Source: Berkiella sp963829835
GTDB lineage: Bacteria > Pseudomonadota > Gammaproteobacteria > Berkiellales > Berkiellaceae
DNA: 64,000 nucleotides
Reading direction: 5' to 3'
NCBI GenBank assembly: GCA_963829835.1
Contig: CAWHKC010000004.1
Location: forward strand, 2,989,011-3,053,010
Of the stretch, positions 21,762 to 31,763 are shown in pieces. Within the stretch, counting starts at the first letter, position 1; each line of letters begins with the position of its first letter. The position numbers were made by a program, and so were the translations under genes. The notes under the pieces are model-generated. The model did not search any database, was not told the DNA's origin, and worked only from the letters and a program-made list of their open reading frames with translations.

Positions 21762-23745
21762 ATGAAACTATCTCTTTTTAGCAGCCTTCTAGTTTTATTA
21801 ACAATCAGTATTGTTATCAATGCATTGTGTCAACGTATTAAAATACCAGTCCTCATTGGCTACATTCTTGTCGGGGTACTTGTTGGTCCTCATGCAATTG
21901 GTATAGTTTCAGAGTCTGAAAGTATAAAATTACTAGCTGAGTTTGGGATCGTATTTTTAATGTTTACAGTTGGTTTAGAATTTTCTTTAACACAACTATT
22001 AAAACTAAGAAAAGATGTTTTTTGTTATGGCGCTCTTCAAGTTATATTAAGTATAGTCGTCACAGTCGTGATAGGTCTTACTTTAAAAATGACAATGGCT
22101 CAGTCGCTTATTGTTGGTTTTATTGTAGCTATGTCTTCAACTGCTATTGTATTAAAACTACTTACCGAGCAATTAGAAATCAATGCATCCTATAGTCAAC
22201 ATGCTTTTGGAATATTACTATTTCAAGATTTAGCCGTCATTCCTATATTAATTTTACTTCCTAGCATCAATGAAATCAACGCATATTCTTTTATCAATAT
22301 ATTATCGATTTCAATGCTAAAGGGATTACTAGCGATTGTTATTATTCTTCTAATTGGTAAACGAATTTTAAGACCGCTTTTCTATAACATTACTAGCTCC
22401 TATTCTCTTGAAATGTTTACTCTAATGATATTATTCATAACCTTAGGCGCTGCATGGCTAACATTCTATTTTGGTCTATCATTAGCGCTAGGTGCATTTT
22501 TAGCAGGAATGATGCTAGGTGAAACAGAATTTAGGCACCAAATTAAAACAGACATACGCCCCTTTCGAGACGTATTATTAGGGATTCTTTTTCATAACCA
22601 TTGGAATGCAGTTTGATACTCAAATAGTATTAACGGCTTGGACATGGATGTTATTACTTCTGATTGCCTTGATTATATTCAAAATATTATTGATTACATT
22701 GTTGGGACGTTTCTTTACGGAATCTAAAATCGTAGCGACTCAAACAGGACTTATTCTAGCTCAAGGCGGTGAATTTGGCTTTGCGATCCTCATATATGCT
22801 TTGTCACATCATCAACTCCCTGAGGATTATGGTCAAGTCATCATTGGTTCACTTTTATTAAGTATGATAGTTACACCATTAATTATTAAGAATCATCAAA
22901 AAATCATCAATATTATATATCGCCGCTCATTACAACCTGACATAAAAGAACAAATATCTATCAATCAAGCAACTTCTTCGCTCAAAAATCATATTATTCT
23001 GTGTGGTTATGGTCGAGTTGGTCAAAATATTGCTAGGTTTCTTGAAAGAGCAAAACTTGAGTTTTTGGCTTTAGACTTAGATCCTATCCGGGTTAAAAAT
23101 GCTCAATTAGCAGGGGAAAATGTTTGTTATGCAGATGCTACTGATTATGAAATATTAAAATTAGCAAAAATAAATGATGCCAAAGCAGTTATTATCAGCT
23201 TTATCAATACGCATGCTGCGATAAATGTCATTGAACAGTTAAGAAAACATCATAAACAGTTACCTATTATCGTTCGTTGCCATGATGATAGTGAAACTAA
23301 AATTTTTTATGAAAAGGGAGCCACAGAGGTAATCCCGGAAATTTTAGAGGCTTCTTTAATGATTGCTTCTCACATCTTAATATTAATGAATATTCCACCC
23401 AAAAAAGTAGATGCATGGGTAGATGAAAGCAGACAAAATCGATACGATTTGCTTCGAATGGTATTTCCAGGTCAAGAATCACTTACTTTAGATGAAAAAA
23501 CGAAACTAAAGAAGGATTAGGTGTCATAACCTTTCAAAAGGTTCCTATGCCATAAACCGCATCATTAAGTGAGTTATCATTGCATACGATAAATGTTAAA
23601 ATTACTGCTATACGACGACAAGCCAGCGCCTAATCGACCCTCCTCCCTACAACAAAGTTACTGAAGGTGATATCGTTGTGCTTTATGGTTCTCAACCCAA
23701 TCTTGAACATGCCGAGCAATTGCTATTATTGGTGAAAGATTCAAT
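21762..23745 (+). pseudogene. CPA2 cation:proton antiporter with RCK/TrkA domains (KefB/YbaL-like), decayed
   Basis: Inner-membrane K+/Na+:H+ antiporter. Twelve or so hydrophobic segments occupy the first ~380 codons (IPVLIGYILVGVLVGPHAIG; MSSTAIVLKLL; AQGGEFGFAIL), followed by an RCK Rossmann domain (HIILCGYGRVGQNIARFLE). One extra base at ~22588 breaks LLGIFFITIGMQFD, splitting it into 21762-22616 and 22606-23520. A second shift near 23513 ends the frame early, yet the TrkA-C tail is still readable downstream: GLGVITFQKVPMP, an in-frame TAA at 23553-23555, INVKITAIRR, another shift at ~23630, then TEGDIVVLYGSQPNLEHAEQ to ~23745. Four lesions make this a clear pseudogene. Confidence 0.85.
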
Positions 23746-23750
23746 TAGCT

Positions 23751-23824
23751 CTACGTGCCGCGACTTGTTCGCGGCATCAGAAAATTTCTTAAGCATTATG
23801 GATACCGCGGACAAGCCGCGGTAA
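23751..23824. repeat. REP-2 inverted pair
   Basis: CTACGTGCCGCGACTTGTTC GCGGCATC followed 20 bp on by GGATACCGCGGACAAGCCGC GG: two units in opposite orientation, each a GC-rich hairpin in AT-rich surroundings. Located just after the kefB-like remnant. Same family as the units at 27253, 39406, 56319 and 57618. Confidence 0.85.
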
Positions 23825-23932
23825 GTGATCAATTTATAGTTGGGAAACTAAGTTTTAGTTTAAAATCCTTTGGCTTTGATTCGTTCTGGTATACCATATC
23901 GCACCAAAAATATAATAAAAAAGGCAAGTGCT

Positions 23933-25216
23933 GTGGCTAAGCAATTTCATTTAAAATTAATATATTCTCTATTATTCAGTGGTTTATTTACCGCACCAGT
24001 ATTGGTTCTTGCTCATGATGATCATAACCATAAGGAAGGTGAGTCTCATTCTCATACTGTTCTAGGACACTCATTTAACCCTCAATTATCCTTAGTTCTG
24101 GACAGCGGATTTACCTGGACTGACTTTAATGCCAATAACTATTTCTTGCCAGGATTTCAACGAGGTAATGAAGCTACTATTCTGGGCGCAGGGTTTGCTC
24201 TCAATGAGGCGGAACTTAATATCCAATCAACCATTGATGAATATCTCTATGGCAATTTCACTTTGGCTTTTCATCAACACTCTAATCATATCGAGTATGA
24301 TATCGAAGAAGCTTTTATTAAAACCCTAACCCTACCCTATAATTTAACCTTACAAGCAGGTCGTTTTTACTCAGGGATTGGCTATTTAAATTATCATCAT
24401 AGAGACCAATGGGATTTTGCTGATGTGCCCTTAATTTACCGCGCCTTTTTTAACAACCAATATTTTGACGATGGTGTGCAGTTGACTTGGACTGCACCAA
24501 CTCCCTTTTATTGGCAATTTGGTGCAGAAGCCTTCCCTGGTAATTATTTCCCAGCTGCGGGTGGTGGTGATCATATTGGTTCAATGAGTTTATTTACGCA
24601 TATCGGAGATCTTGAACATAAATTTCATCGTTGGCAGTTGGGTTTGTCTTATTTACATACAAAACCTAGTGAAAGAGAGTCACTCATTTTAGGTGGCCAT
24701 GGAGATGAACATCATCATGGCGCAGAAGAAGAACATCATCATGATGAATATGCGTTCTCAGGTAACAGCAATACCTTAGGAATCGATGCCATCTGGAAAT
24801 GGGCTCCCCAAGGATATAACTGCCATCAGTTGTTTACCTTCCAAGGTGAACTATTTCATCGTCATGAAGATGGTCTTGTCGCTCTAGGAGATGAGCTGAG
24901 CTCATTAGATAGCACTCAAAATGGCGGGTATATTCAAGCTGTTTATCAATTTTTACCAAAATGGCGAGTAGGATATCGTTATGATCGTCTCTGGAGTGAT
25001 AATGATGGCTCTGTAGAGGAAGTTCTGAATGAAACTCTGTTACTGCCAGACAACTATGATCCTCATCAAAATACTTTTATGATAGATTTTAGCCCAAGTC
25101 ATTACAGTCGCATTCGCTTGCAATACAATCAAGACCATTCACAACCTGAACTAAATAAGCAAGTAATGTTGCAGTTTATTGTGAATATGGGTGCGCATGG
25201 CGAGCATCCCTTTTAA
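23933..25216 (+). CDS. His-rich outer-membrane protein (zinc-regulated TonB-dependent receptor-like)
   Basis: About 427 residues from a GTG at 23933 (an earlier ATG at 23870 in the same frame adds 21 unlikely residues). A Sec signal (LIYSLLFSGLFTAPVLVLA) is followed by a His-rich N-terminus HDDHNHKEGESHSH and a second cluster HGDEHHHGAEEEHHHDEY near the middle. Alternating aromatic/hydrophobic strands and a C-terminal strand suggest a beta barrel. It resembles proteins annotated as zinc-regulated outer-membrane receptors; metal binding is inferred from the histidine clusters. No Zur site or zinc ABC genes were seen nearby. Confidence 0.7.
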   Translation: MAKQFHLKLIYSLLFSGLFTAPVLVLAHDDHNHKEGESHSHTVLGHSFNPQLSLVLDSGFTWTDFNANNYFLPGFQRGNEATILGAGFALNEAELNIQSTIDEYLYGNFTLAFHQHSNHIEYDIEEAFIKTLTLPYNLTLQAGRFYSGIGYLNYHHRDQWDFADVPLIYRAFFNNQYFDDGVQLTWTAPTPFYWQFGAEAFPGNYFPAAGGGDHIGSMSLFTHIGDLEHKFHRWQLGLSYLHTKPSERESLILGGHGDEHHHGAEEEHHHDEYAFSGNSNTLGIDAIWKWAPQGYNCHQLFTFQGELFHRHEDGLVALGDELSSLDSTQNGGYIQAVYQFLPKWRVGYRYDRLWSDNDGSVEEVLNETLLLPDNYDPHQNTFMIDFSPSHYSRIRLQYNQDHSQPELNKQVMLQFIVNMGAHGEHPF

Positions 25217-25245
25217 ATAAGATTAACTGTGATTAAGAGATAATT

Positions 25246-26397
25246 TTAGACAACATAACCAAGTAGAGCTGAAAAGAAGGATCCTAATAAAATCCCGGCT
25301 CTACTTGTATCGCTATAGTTCTGATCAAAGGCGAGAGTTCCAATAAATAAGCTCATCGTAAAACCTATCCCTGCCAGTACTGAAACGCCATAAAGCTGTA
25401 GCAAGTTAGAAGCCTCAGGAAGCTTAGCCAACTTTAACCTTACTAACATATAGGAAAAAGTAAATACCCCTATTTGTTTTCCTAAAAAAAGCCCCAACAT
25501 GATCCCTAAAGTTAATGGATGCGTTAGATCTTTTATTGTCAATCCAGAAAGAGGCACACCAGCATTAGCAAACGCAAATACCGGTATCACAAAAAAGATT
25601 ATCCAAGGATGAAGTTTTTTTTCGATATACTTTAAGGGAGAAAGCGTTATCTTTTTCTTAATTTTTAAGGGGATACAAAAGCCTAATATGACTCCAGCCA
25701 AAGTGGCATGCACACCTGACTTCAATACGAACAGCCATAGAAGTGCTCCCAAAAATAAATAGACTGAAATATAACGGACATTGAAACGATTGAGGACTAT
25801 TAATGCAAGAATTGTTGCAGCAGATAAAAATAAACTCAACGATGATAAATCAGAAGTGTAAAACAATGCAATAATAATAATCGCAAATAAATCATCAAAT
25901 ATCGCTAATGCCATTAAGAATATTTTTAATGAAAGTGGTATACGTGAACCCACTAATGCAAGTATTCCCAAGGCAAACGCAATATCGGTGGCAGCAGGAA
26001 TTGCCCACCCTTTTAACAGTTCGGGATTGTTATGGTTAAAATAGATGTAAATCAATACAGGAATGAGCACACCACCTAATGCCGCTATACCTGGAAGTAT
26101 TACTTGAGATATTTTTGATAATTGCCCTTCTAAGATCTCTCTTTTAAGTTCTAGCCCTATTAACATAAAAAATAGTGCCATTAAGCCATCGTTAATCCAA
26201 AGCAAAAGAGGCTTAGACAATTGAAATTGATTGATGCCAATATAAAACTTTGATGATAATAAATCGTGATACCAAGGATATAGGGGACTATTGGCAACAA
26301 TTAAGGCAATGAGGCTAGCTACTATCAAAACAATGCCGGCAAAGGCTTCCATATGTATAAATTTGCGGATTGTTTTAAGGGATAAGATGGATGGCAT
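25246..26397 (-). CDS. nhaA: Na+/H+ antiporter NhaA
   Basis: Inner-membrane sodium/proton antiporter, ~383 residues and about twelve membrane segments. The diagnostic region ATDIAFALGILALVG and LMALAIFDDLFAIIIIALFY holds the paired aspartates needed for ion transport; VLIPVLIYIY and GIGFTMSLFIGTLAF are also family-like. The frame also allows a TTG start at 26424; ATG at 26397 (MPSILSLKTIRKF) fits better. It is intact, in contrast to the decayed CPA2 antiporter 1.7 kb away. Confidence 0.95.
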   Translation of the reverse strand: MPSILSLKTIRKFIHMEAFAGIVLIVASLIALIVANSPLYPWYHDLLSSKFYIGINQFQLSKPLLLWINDGLMALFFMLIGLELKREILEGQLSKISQVILPGIAALGGVLIPVLIYIYFNHNNPELLKGWAIPAATDIAFALGILALVGSRIPLSLKIFLMALAIFDDLFAIIIIALFYTSDLSSLSLFLSAATILALIVLNRFNVRYISVYLFLGALLWLFVLKSGVHATLAGVILGFCIPLKIKKKITLSPLKYIEKKLHPWIIFFVIPVFAFANAGVPLSGLTIKDLTHPLTLGIMLGLFLGKQIGVFTFSYMLVRLKLAKLPEASNLLQLYGVSVLAGIGFTMSLFIGTLAFDQNYSDTSRAGILLGSFFSALLGYVV

Positions 26398-26440
26398 TGC
26401 ATGAACCAACAGGGTTTGATTCAATTAAGTATAGCATCGC

Positions 26441-27136
26441 CTAAGGCTTTTCTTTAGCAACTACCTTCGCATCTGGCGCAACCTCAGACACGTCCCCTTT
26501 CTCAAAAGGTCTTTTTTTAGAAGGACTGTCGGGTGCAGCAGCTGCTGCTGGGGCTGCTGGCACAAGTAGAGCTGCTGTCTTTACTCTTCTTAATGAAAAA
26601 GGTAGGCTGGGGGTACGGCTTGCTATTGCTGAATAAGCATAACTGCTATTTTCTCGAATTGCACCGGGTAACTTTAGTATCGCATCTTTGTTACTTTTAA
26701 CTAAATCAAGCAAAGATTCAGATACAAAAGTATAGCAATATCCATAAAGTTCAATTGCAATCTCTACTGACCCAGGAGCTGCATGCTCCATTCTCTTTTT
26801 AATTAAATCTTTACCATATTCAAATATCATAGGTACAATTTTTGATTTTATCATTGTTAACAAACCATTAAAGATAGCGTCCATATTTTTATTTGAGTTT
26901 GCAGCTTGAGCAGGTAGATTTGCTGTAGCAACTAAATCCCTAACTATTTCTGCTTTTGCTTGCCCACTTAATCTTGCTTGTACTGATGTGATTGCTGCTT
27001 GAATTTTTTCGGGTGTTTTATCACCTTCAATTTTGTTTATTTCTGATGCAATCAAATTACATAAATTCATCACGGCGCTGTCATTCGCGCTTGGTAAGGC
27101 TGCAGTTGTAGAAGGAAAAGTATTTGCGCCGAGCAT
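26441..27136 (-). CDS. orphan protein, Ala-rich C-terminal linker, possible effector
   Basis: 231 residues with no recognised family. Residues ~20-165 are amphipathic helical. A low-complexity Ala/Pro stretch (VPAAPAAAAAPDSPSKKRPF) and a charged tail ending KVVAKEKP follow. No signal peptide. The basic cluster SPSKKRPFEKG could serve as a nuclear-localisation-like or exposed secretion tail. Function unknown; the effector idea rests only on composition and on the presence of other eukaryotic-like genes in the window. Confidence 0.55.
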   Translation of the reverse strand: MLGANTFPSTTAALPSANDSAVMNLCNLIASEINKIEGDKTPEKIQAAITSVQARLSGQAKAEIVRDLVATANLPAQAANSNKNMDAIFNGLLTMIKSKIVPMIFEYGKDLIKKRMEHAAPGSVEIAIELYGYCYTFVSESLLDLVKSNKDAILKLPGAIRENSSYAYSAIASRTPSLPFSLRRVKTAALLVPAAPAAAAAPDSPSKKRPFEKGDVSEVAPDAKVVAKEKP

Positions 27137-27252
27137 AAGTTAGCACCTTGTAATATATGATTGGCGCAAATTATAGCTATTCAGCTAAGCTATTTATGTG
27201 GTAAAAATCTATGGTAGGGATAAGAGGTATCATAAATAAGACGAAGTACTTC

Positions 27253-27359
27253 CTACGTACCGCGGCTTGTCCGCGGTATCCAGGCTCGTCTACTTACCGC
27301 GGCTTGTCCGCGGTATCCAGATTTTATGTTGGATGCCGCGGTCGAGCCGCGGCACGTAG
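27253..27359. repeat. REP-2 cluster of three units
   Basis: Units at 27253-27283 and 27291-27320 are direct copies (ACCGCGGCTTGTCCGCGGTA then TCCAG); the third, 27331-27359, is inverted (GGATGCCGCGGTCGAGCCGC GGCACGTAG). The cluster lies between the minus-strand orphan gene 27376-29055 (just after its 3' end) and the start of the 26441 gene. Confidence 0.9.
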
Positions 27360-27375
27360 AGTTAGGACCTACACT

Positions 27376-29055
27376 TTAAGCTTTGAGGCTAACCTTTACC
27401 CTACTAACCACAGGTTTTCTTGCCGCTTGTGCTTGTTTGCTCTGATTAAAGATAAGTACCCTTGCTTTAACTTTGGCTTTTCTGGATTCTTCAGGTGATT
27501 GACTATCAGGTTCTTCTTCTTTAGTTCCCAATTTTTCTTTAAGGGTTTTAATTAAATCCTGACGAATATCTTGATCTTTAATTTTAACAATATTATCTTG
27601 AACTAAGCGTTTTAACTGCTTTTTCTCTCCATTGATCAATTTTCGTTTTAATAAATATTTTTTATGGAAGTCCCGCATACTTGAGGCACCCGCTAATAAC
27701 CCTACTCCTAGCATACAGGGCTGCAAGATCCTTGAATATTCACCATTTGGCAGTAAACATAACAATAGGGCAATAACTGATGAGACGCTTGTAAAGTTAA
27801 CATTTTTTTGTTTACTTCTCTCATTTAATTGCGTCAAAGATAGTTGGCTTTGCGTATCAACCAACTCTTTCATCGTTTCAAACATGGTTGAAAAATCTTT
27901 GGGTAATTCATTTGGGGAGAATTGATGACATAACTCAAATTTACGTCTTTTTTCAAGGAATCGTTCACTAACATTATTGATTTTCTCATCAACAGATGAA
28001 ATTTGACTATTTATTCTTTCTAAAATTGCTAACTTTAACCTTTCAAGTTCTTCAGGTGTTGTATTATCATGATTTAATTCAGCAATTGATTTAGATTCGA
28101 TGTAAAACGGTTGTTGGTTTAATGAAGACCATGAACTGTTTCTTAATCTCTGTTCTTCTTGAATTTCTTTGAAATAGCTTCTTTGCTCATCAGGTACCCC
28201 AGCAGCATGAGTTGCCTGAGCTTCACATTTTTGTATTGTACCAACTGCTTTTCTATATTTAATGCACTGTTGATTAATAATGCCAATGTTAACCAACTCT
28301 TGATCAATCTCAGCTATTTCCTTTAAAATTAAACGTCTTTTATTTCTATTTCTAACATTATCGACAGGAAGTGTTTTTTCAATTTCCACTTTTTTAGCAA
28401 AATGGAGCGTTGCTTTTTCAGATAATTCTCTTATGGCTGCGTCAATATCAAGAGTGGACAAATCAACTTTTTTAAAATAATTACTGATGATATTCGCTTT
28501 ATTTACCTGAATTCTTGCGCTTTCCTTTAGAGTAGCCAATAAGGCTTTCAACTCCAGAGGCTTGTTCTTTTTAGCTTTTTTTAATAGTTGTTTATTTTTA
28601 ACAAGTTCTGCTTTTTCTTGCTCTAGCAACCAAATTTCAGTTTCACGCTCTTTTAAATCTTCTACTAATATCAGCATTCTTTCTAGATAAATATTACTAT
28701 ATTTTAACTCATTTTCTAATTCTGCTTGTTTTTGTTTTAGTGTTTGGCTTACAAAATATTCATTTGATAATTCAGCAGCCCCTTTAAGTAAAGAAGTAGT
28801 GCCCACAATTGCGGTGGCAACAGCAGGCGAAACATCAACTGAACCAAACATGACAGCAGTTGTTAAGGTCATTGCACCCATATGCATTAAATACAAAGTT
28901 GATAAGCCCAGTTTTCCAAGAACGGTATTATTGTCGTCTTTATTGGTCCACAGTTGACCAATGCCATAGCCTGTAATGCCGATCGCGGAAAGCTTTCCCG
29001 CGATGGACCCCAATCGTGAATAAGGAGCAAGAGTCTGTAGCAATTGATTAATCAT
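27376..29055 (-). CDS. large coiled-coil protein with two hydrophobic regions, unknown
   Basis: 559 residues, no recognised family. Residues ~15-100 contain small hydrophobic helices (IAGKLSAIGITGYGIG; LYLMHMGAMTLTTAVMFG), residues ~105-400 are long charged coiled coil (LKQKQAELENELKYSN, EKAELVKNKQLLKKAKK), residues ~425-465 form a second hydrophobic hairpin (VSSVIALLLCLLPNG; MLGVGLLAGASS), and the tail is basic. The layout suggests a membrane-associated coiled-coil protein, as in many secreted effectors of intracellular bacteria; that is inference. Its neighbour at 26441 is also an orphan on the same strand. Confidence 0.6.
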   Translation of the reverse strand: MINQLLQTLAPYSRLGSIAGKLSAIGITGYGIGQLWTNKDDNNTVLGKLGLSTLYLMHMGAMTLTTAVMFGSVDVSPAVATAIVGTTSLLKGAAELSNEYFVSQTLKQKQAELENELKYSNIYLERMLILVEDLKERETEIWLLEQEKAELVKNKQLLKKAKKNKPLELKALLATLKESARIQVNKANIISNYFKKVDLSTLDIDAAIRELSEKATLHFAKKVEIEKTLPVDNVRNRNKRRLILKEIAEIDQELVNIGIINQQCIKYRKAVGTIQKCEAQATHAAGVPDEQRSYFKEIQEEQRLRNSSWSSLNQQPFYIESKSIAELNHDNTTPEELERLKLAILERINSQISSVDEKINNVSERFLEKRRKFELCHQFSPNELPKDFSTMFETMKELVDTQSQLSLTQLNERSKQKNVNFTSVSSVIALLLCLLPNGEYSRILQPCMLGVGLLAGASSMRDFHKKYLLKRKLINGEKKQLKRLVQDNIVKIKDQDIRQDLIKTLKEKLGTKEEEPDSQSPEESRKAKVKARVLIFNQSKQAQAARKPVVSRVKVSLKA

Positions 29056-29160
29056 GAGTGCATCAGGATGAGTAAAAGATAGGTAATTGTAACTGACTTT
29101 GCTAATTAAATATAGCTAGTCTACTAGAATTTGCACGCTATAAGTTATATAGCTTTATTT

Positions 29161-29628
29161 TCAAAGGCGATTAACCGCTTCCAAAACCTCATTGGCATGC
29201 CCTATAACTTTAACCTTGCGCCATATTTGCTTAACTATGCCATTTTTATCAATTAAAAATGTGGTTCTTTCTATGCCGAGTAAGAACCTTAATAAAAAGT
29301 TATTTTCTATCATCACACCAAAATATTGACATAACTTTTCATTAGGATCACTAATTAAGGGAAATGGTAATCCTAATTTAGAACAGAATTTCTCATGACT
29401 ATGAATACTATCTCTGGAAACGCCGATCACGCGAGTATTTAATTGTGTAAGTGTGTCATTTAGAGATTTGAAATCCCTGCCTTCTATTGTACATCCCCGT
29501 GTATTATCACGGGGATAAAAATACAAAATAATATTTTGACCCAATAAATCATTAAATGAATGGATTTTGGGATCAGTACAGTCAAAAGTAAAAGTTGGAA
29601 CATTGTCTCCTATTGCTATTTTTTTCAT
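29161..29628 (-). CDS. bcp: thiol peroxidase, Bcp/PrxQ type
   Basis: Peroxiredoxin reducing peroxides, ~155 residues from ATG 29628 (MKKIAIGDNVPTF). The peroxidatic Cys lies in YPRDNTRGCTIEGRDF; the usual P before GC is R here, and the Cys five residues downstream found in E. coli Bcp is absent, suggesting a 1-Cys or atypical mechanism. The start overlaps the glycosyltransferase stop by four bases (ATGA), so it is translated with that operon. An in-frame upstream start at 29685 would overlap the previous gene more and is less likely. Confidence 0.9.
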   Translation of the reverse strand: MKKIAIGDNVPTFTFDCTDPKIHSFNDLLGQNIILYFYPRDNTRGCTIEGRDFKSLNDTLTQLNTRVIGVSRDSIHSHEKFCSKLGLPFPLISDPNEKLCQYFGVMIENNFLLRFLLGIERTTFLIDKNGIVKQIWRKVKVIGHANEVLEAVNRL

Positions 29629-30572
29629 GTATTCTTCTCTATAAACAGGCGGCGTTTTTGAATACCAAATTTTAAATAATTCCACTTATCTTTCCAACCT
29701 TCAAAATTAGGATGAAAAATAGGATAAGATAGATATTTCCACCAACTGAGATGATTGAAAATAAATAGATTTCTACGATGAAAGCGATGCCTTAGAAGAT
29801 CAATCTGATCATTTAGGCCTGCCTTTTGAAGCTTTTTATTGATGTAATAAAATGTTTTTTCTGTTCGACGAGTTAATTGATGCAATGTCTCTAAACTTAA
29901 TTTCAAGAAATCTTCATTGGTAAACCAATTACTGCCATGTAATCGATAAAAACCAAGAGATTGTCGAATAGAAACAATCTTACCCAAGAGGCCAGCCAGT
30001 ATTTGTAACGGAAAATCAGCATCAATGCGCGCTAAAAACGGATCTAAAGGTAATACCTGATTGAGAAATTGTCGATTAAAGGTGAGAAACGACGTTGGCG
30101 GTAATAATGATTCACTGGTAGACAAAATTTGTTTTCTAAAATTGCGATCTCGACATATTTTTTGAGGAAATATAACAGAAAGTTGCTCATTATCTTTATT
30201 GATACAATAACCTCTGTGATAAATTAAAGTGGCATCAGGATGCTGTTTTGCTTTTTTGGCGACATTGGCTAATTTATCGGGAGCAAAAATATCGTCAGCA
30301 TCTAGAAAACAAATCCATTCGCCTCTGCTGGCAAAAACGCCGGTATTAAAGGCTTCTCCTTGTCCGCTATTAACCTCATGATAAATAGGAATGATTTTAT
30401 TGCCATAAGAGGCGATGAGTTCCCTAGAGTGATCTGTGGAAACATCATCAACAACAATAACTTCATAATCAGAATAATCTTTTTGATTTAATACGCTATT
30501 AATGGCATCTGGTAAAAATCTTGCATAATTATAATTATTAATAACCACACTAATAAAGGGAGATGATTTCAT
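29625..30572 (-). CDS. family 2 glycosyltransferase
   Basis: GT-A fold glycosyltransferase of 315 residues. ISVVINNYNYARFLPDAINS at the N-terminus, EVIVVDDVSTD (first Asp), NSGQGEAFNTG, and the DXD-type motif WICFLDADDIF. The C-terminal ~100 residues are basic and lack membrane segments, fitting a soluble or peripheral enzyme. It follows a GT-B gene by nine bases and overlaps bcp. It probably adds a sugar to an envelope glycan or glycoprotein, but the acceptor is not evident. Confidence 0.9.
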   Translation of the reverse strand: MKSSPFISVVINNYNYARFLPDAINSVLNQKDYSDYEVIVVDDVSTDHSRELIASYGNKIIPIYHEVNSGQGEAFNTGVFASRGEWICFLDADDIFAPDKLANVAKKAKQHPDATLIYHRGYCINKDNEQLSVIFPQKICRDRNFRKQILSTSESLLPPTSFLTFNRQFLNQVLPLDPFLARIDADFPLQILAGLLGKIVSIRQSLGFYRLHGSNWFTNEDFLKLSLETLHQLTRRTEKTFYYINKKLQKAGLNDQIDLLRHRFHRRNLFIFNHLSWWKYLSYPIFHPNFEGWKDKWNYLKFGIQKRRLFIEKNT

Positions 30573-30581
30573 CCTAATATC

Positions 30582-31754
30582 CTAGTGTAATATGGCTTGG
30601 CATGCATGCAAGATAGCCAGCTCAATAGGATTTTGTTCCTTTTGATTAAGATGCGCAGCTCGTAGCGTTGCCCATTCACGTAAAGAAAAATTTTTATATT
30701 CTTTTTTTATTTCAGCACATACAGACGTAATAGGATGAAGTGTTGGATAAATGCCAACGCCTACGCCTAGATTTTTAAGAGCATGACTAATCCAATCATT
30801 TTCAAAATGATAGGGCAGTGTAAACTGTGGAATTCCTGCAAACAATGCGGATTCGGCAATAATTTGAATGCCGTGATGTATGACCCAAGCACTTTTAGCG
30901 AGCGTCTCTCCTAAGTGAGGTAGTTCATCATATACTTCCATTCCTTGAGATTTAATAAATTGTTGAAGCGGTTTTGGTGCGTCAGGTATATAAAAAATGC
31001 CAATTAAATCTAATTCTGTCAAACCAATAAGGATCCCTTCGAAATCAGGATAATTTTTATCTAAACAAGCAAAAAAATGTTTTCTATTCTCTGCGCTAAA
31101 ATGAGTAGGTATATTTGAAGAGAAAACATACCTAGTTTGTCGAGATCTAAAGCTAATATAAGGATCTAATTCTGGCACATGACAAATAAATTGGTATTCA
31201 CTATTTAGTATAGCTGGAATATGAGGTGGCACAGCTTTTTTGCGTTTCATTTGAACATAGTGAATATTGCTTAATTTATTTTGGGTTGAACCAAGTAAGG
31301 GGACGTCAGGCCTTAATCTTGGAAAATCTGCCAAATGATGTGGCGGCAAACCAAAACCATCACTGACTTGAATGACTGGTATATTATTAAAAGCGGCTAA
31401 GCTTGCAACAGGGGCAAAATCACAGATCAATAAATCAGGTCTTAATAAATCAAATAGATGATCCCAGCCAACAACCAGAGAATATAATGTTTTAGCATCA
31501 TCAAAGCCAAGTAATGTTAAGTTGTCGCTATATCCCCCTATTTTTGTGATGGATTGGGGTTTGTGTAAGTAGGGTGCTTTAGCATAAGGTGCAAACAAGA
31601 AAGGGAAGCTTGCTTGGCTTTGAATATTTGGTAGTTGCGAGCCGATCAAATAGGCTTTGTGTCCTAATTGAATGAGTTGTTTTTGTAATTGGTAAAGTCT
31701 GGAAATATGAGAGAAATTTCTCTCATATTCCCATACTAGCAAAATAGTCGACAT
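30582..31754 (-). CDS. GT-B fold glycosyltransferase (MGT/UGT-like)
   Basis: 390 residues. The N-terminal ILLVWEYERNFSHISRL resembles the acceptor domain of macrolide-type or UDP-glycosyltransferases, and the C-terminal nucleotide-sugar signature reads WVIHHGIQIIAESALFAGIPQ with DWISHALKNLGVGVG. Starts nine bases after the outer-membrane fusion gene and precedes the GT2 gene by nine, so all are one operon. Substrates unknown. Confidence 0.82.
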   Translation of the reverse strand: MSTILLVWEYERNFSHISRLYQLQKQLIQLGHKAYLIGSQLPNIQSQASFPFLFAPYAKAPYLHKPQSITKIGGYSDNLTLLGFDDAKTLYSLVVGWDHLFDLLRPDLLICDFAPVASLAAFNNIPVIQVSDGFGLPPHHLADFPRLRPDVPLLGSTQNKLSNIHYVQMKRKKAVPPHIPAILNSEYQFICHVPELDPYISFRSRQTRYVFSSNIPTHFSAENRKHFFACLDKNYPDFEGILIGLTELDLIGIFYIPDAPKPLQQFIKSQGMEVYDELPHLGETLAKSAWVIHHGIQIIAESALFAGIPQFTLPYHFENDWISHALKNLGVGVGIYPTLHPITSVCAEIKKEYKNFSLREWATLRAAHLNQKEQNPIELAILHACQAILH

Positions 31755-31763
31755 CTATTAAAC

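Noticed and set aside
23755..23940. Plus-strand 61-codon frame after the kefB-like remnant
   Set aside because: Begins in a REP-2 pair; the peptide is translated repeat.
27211..27498. Plus-strand frame across the REP-2 cluster
   Set aside because: Its middle is the GC-rich repeat, and its end is antisense to the coiled-coil gene; not protein-like.
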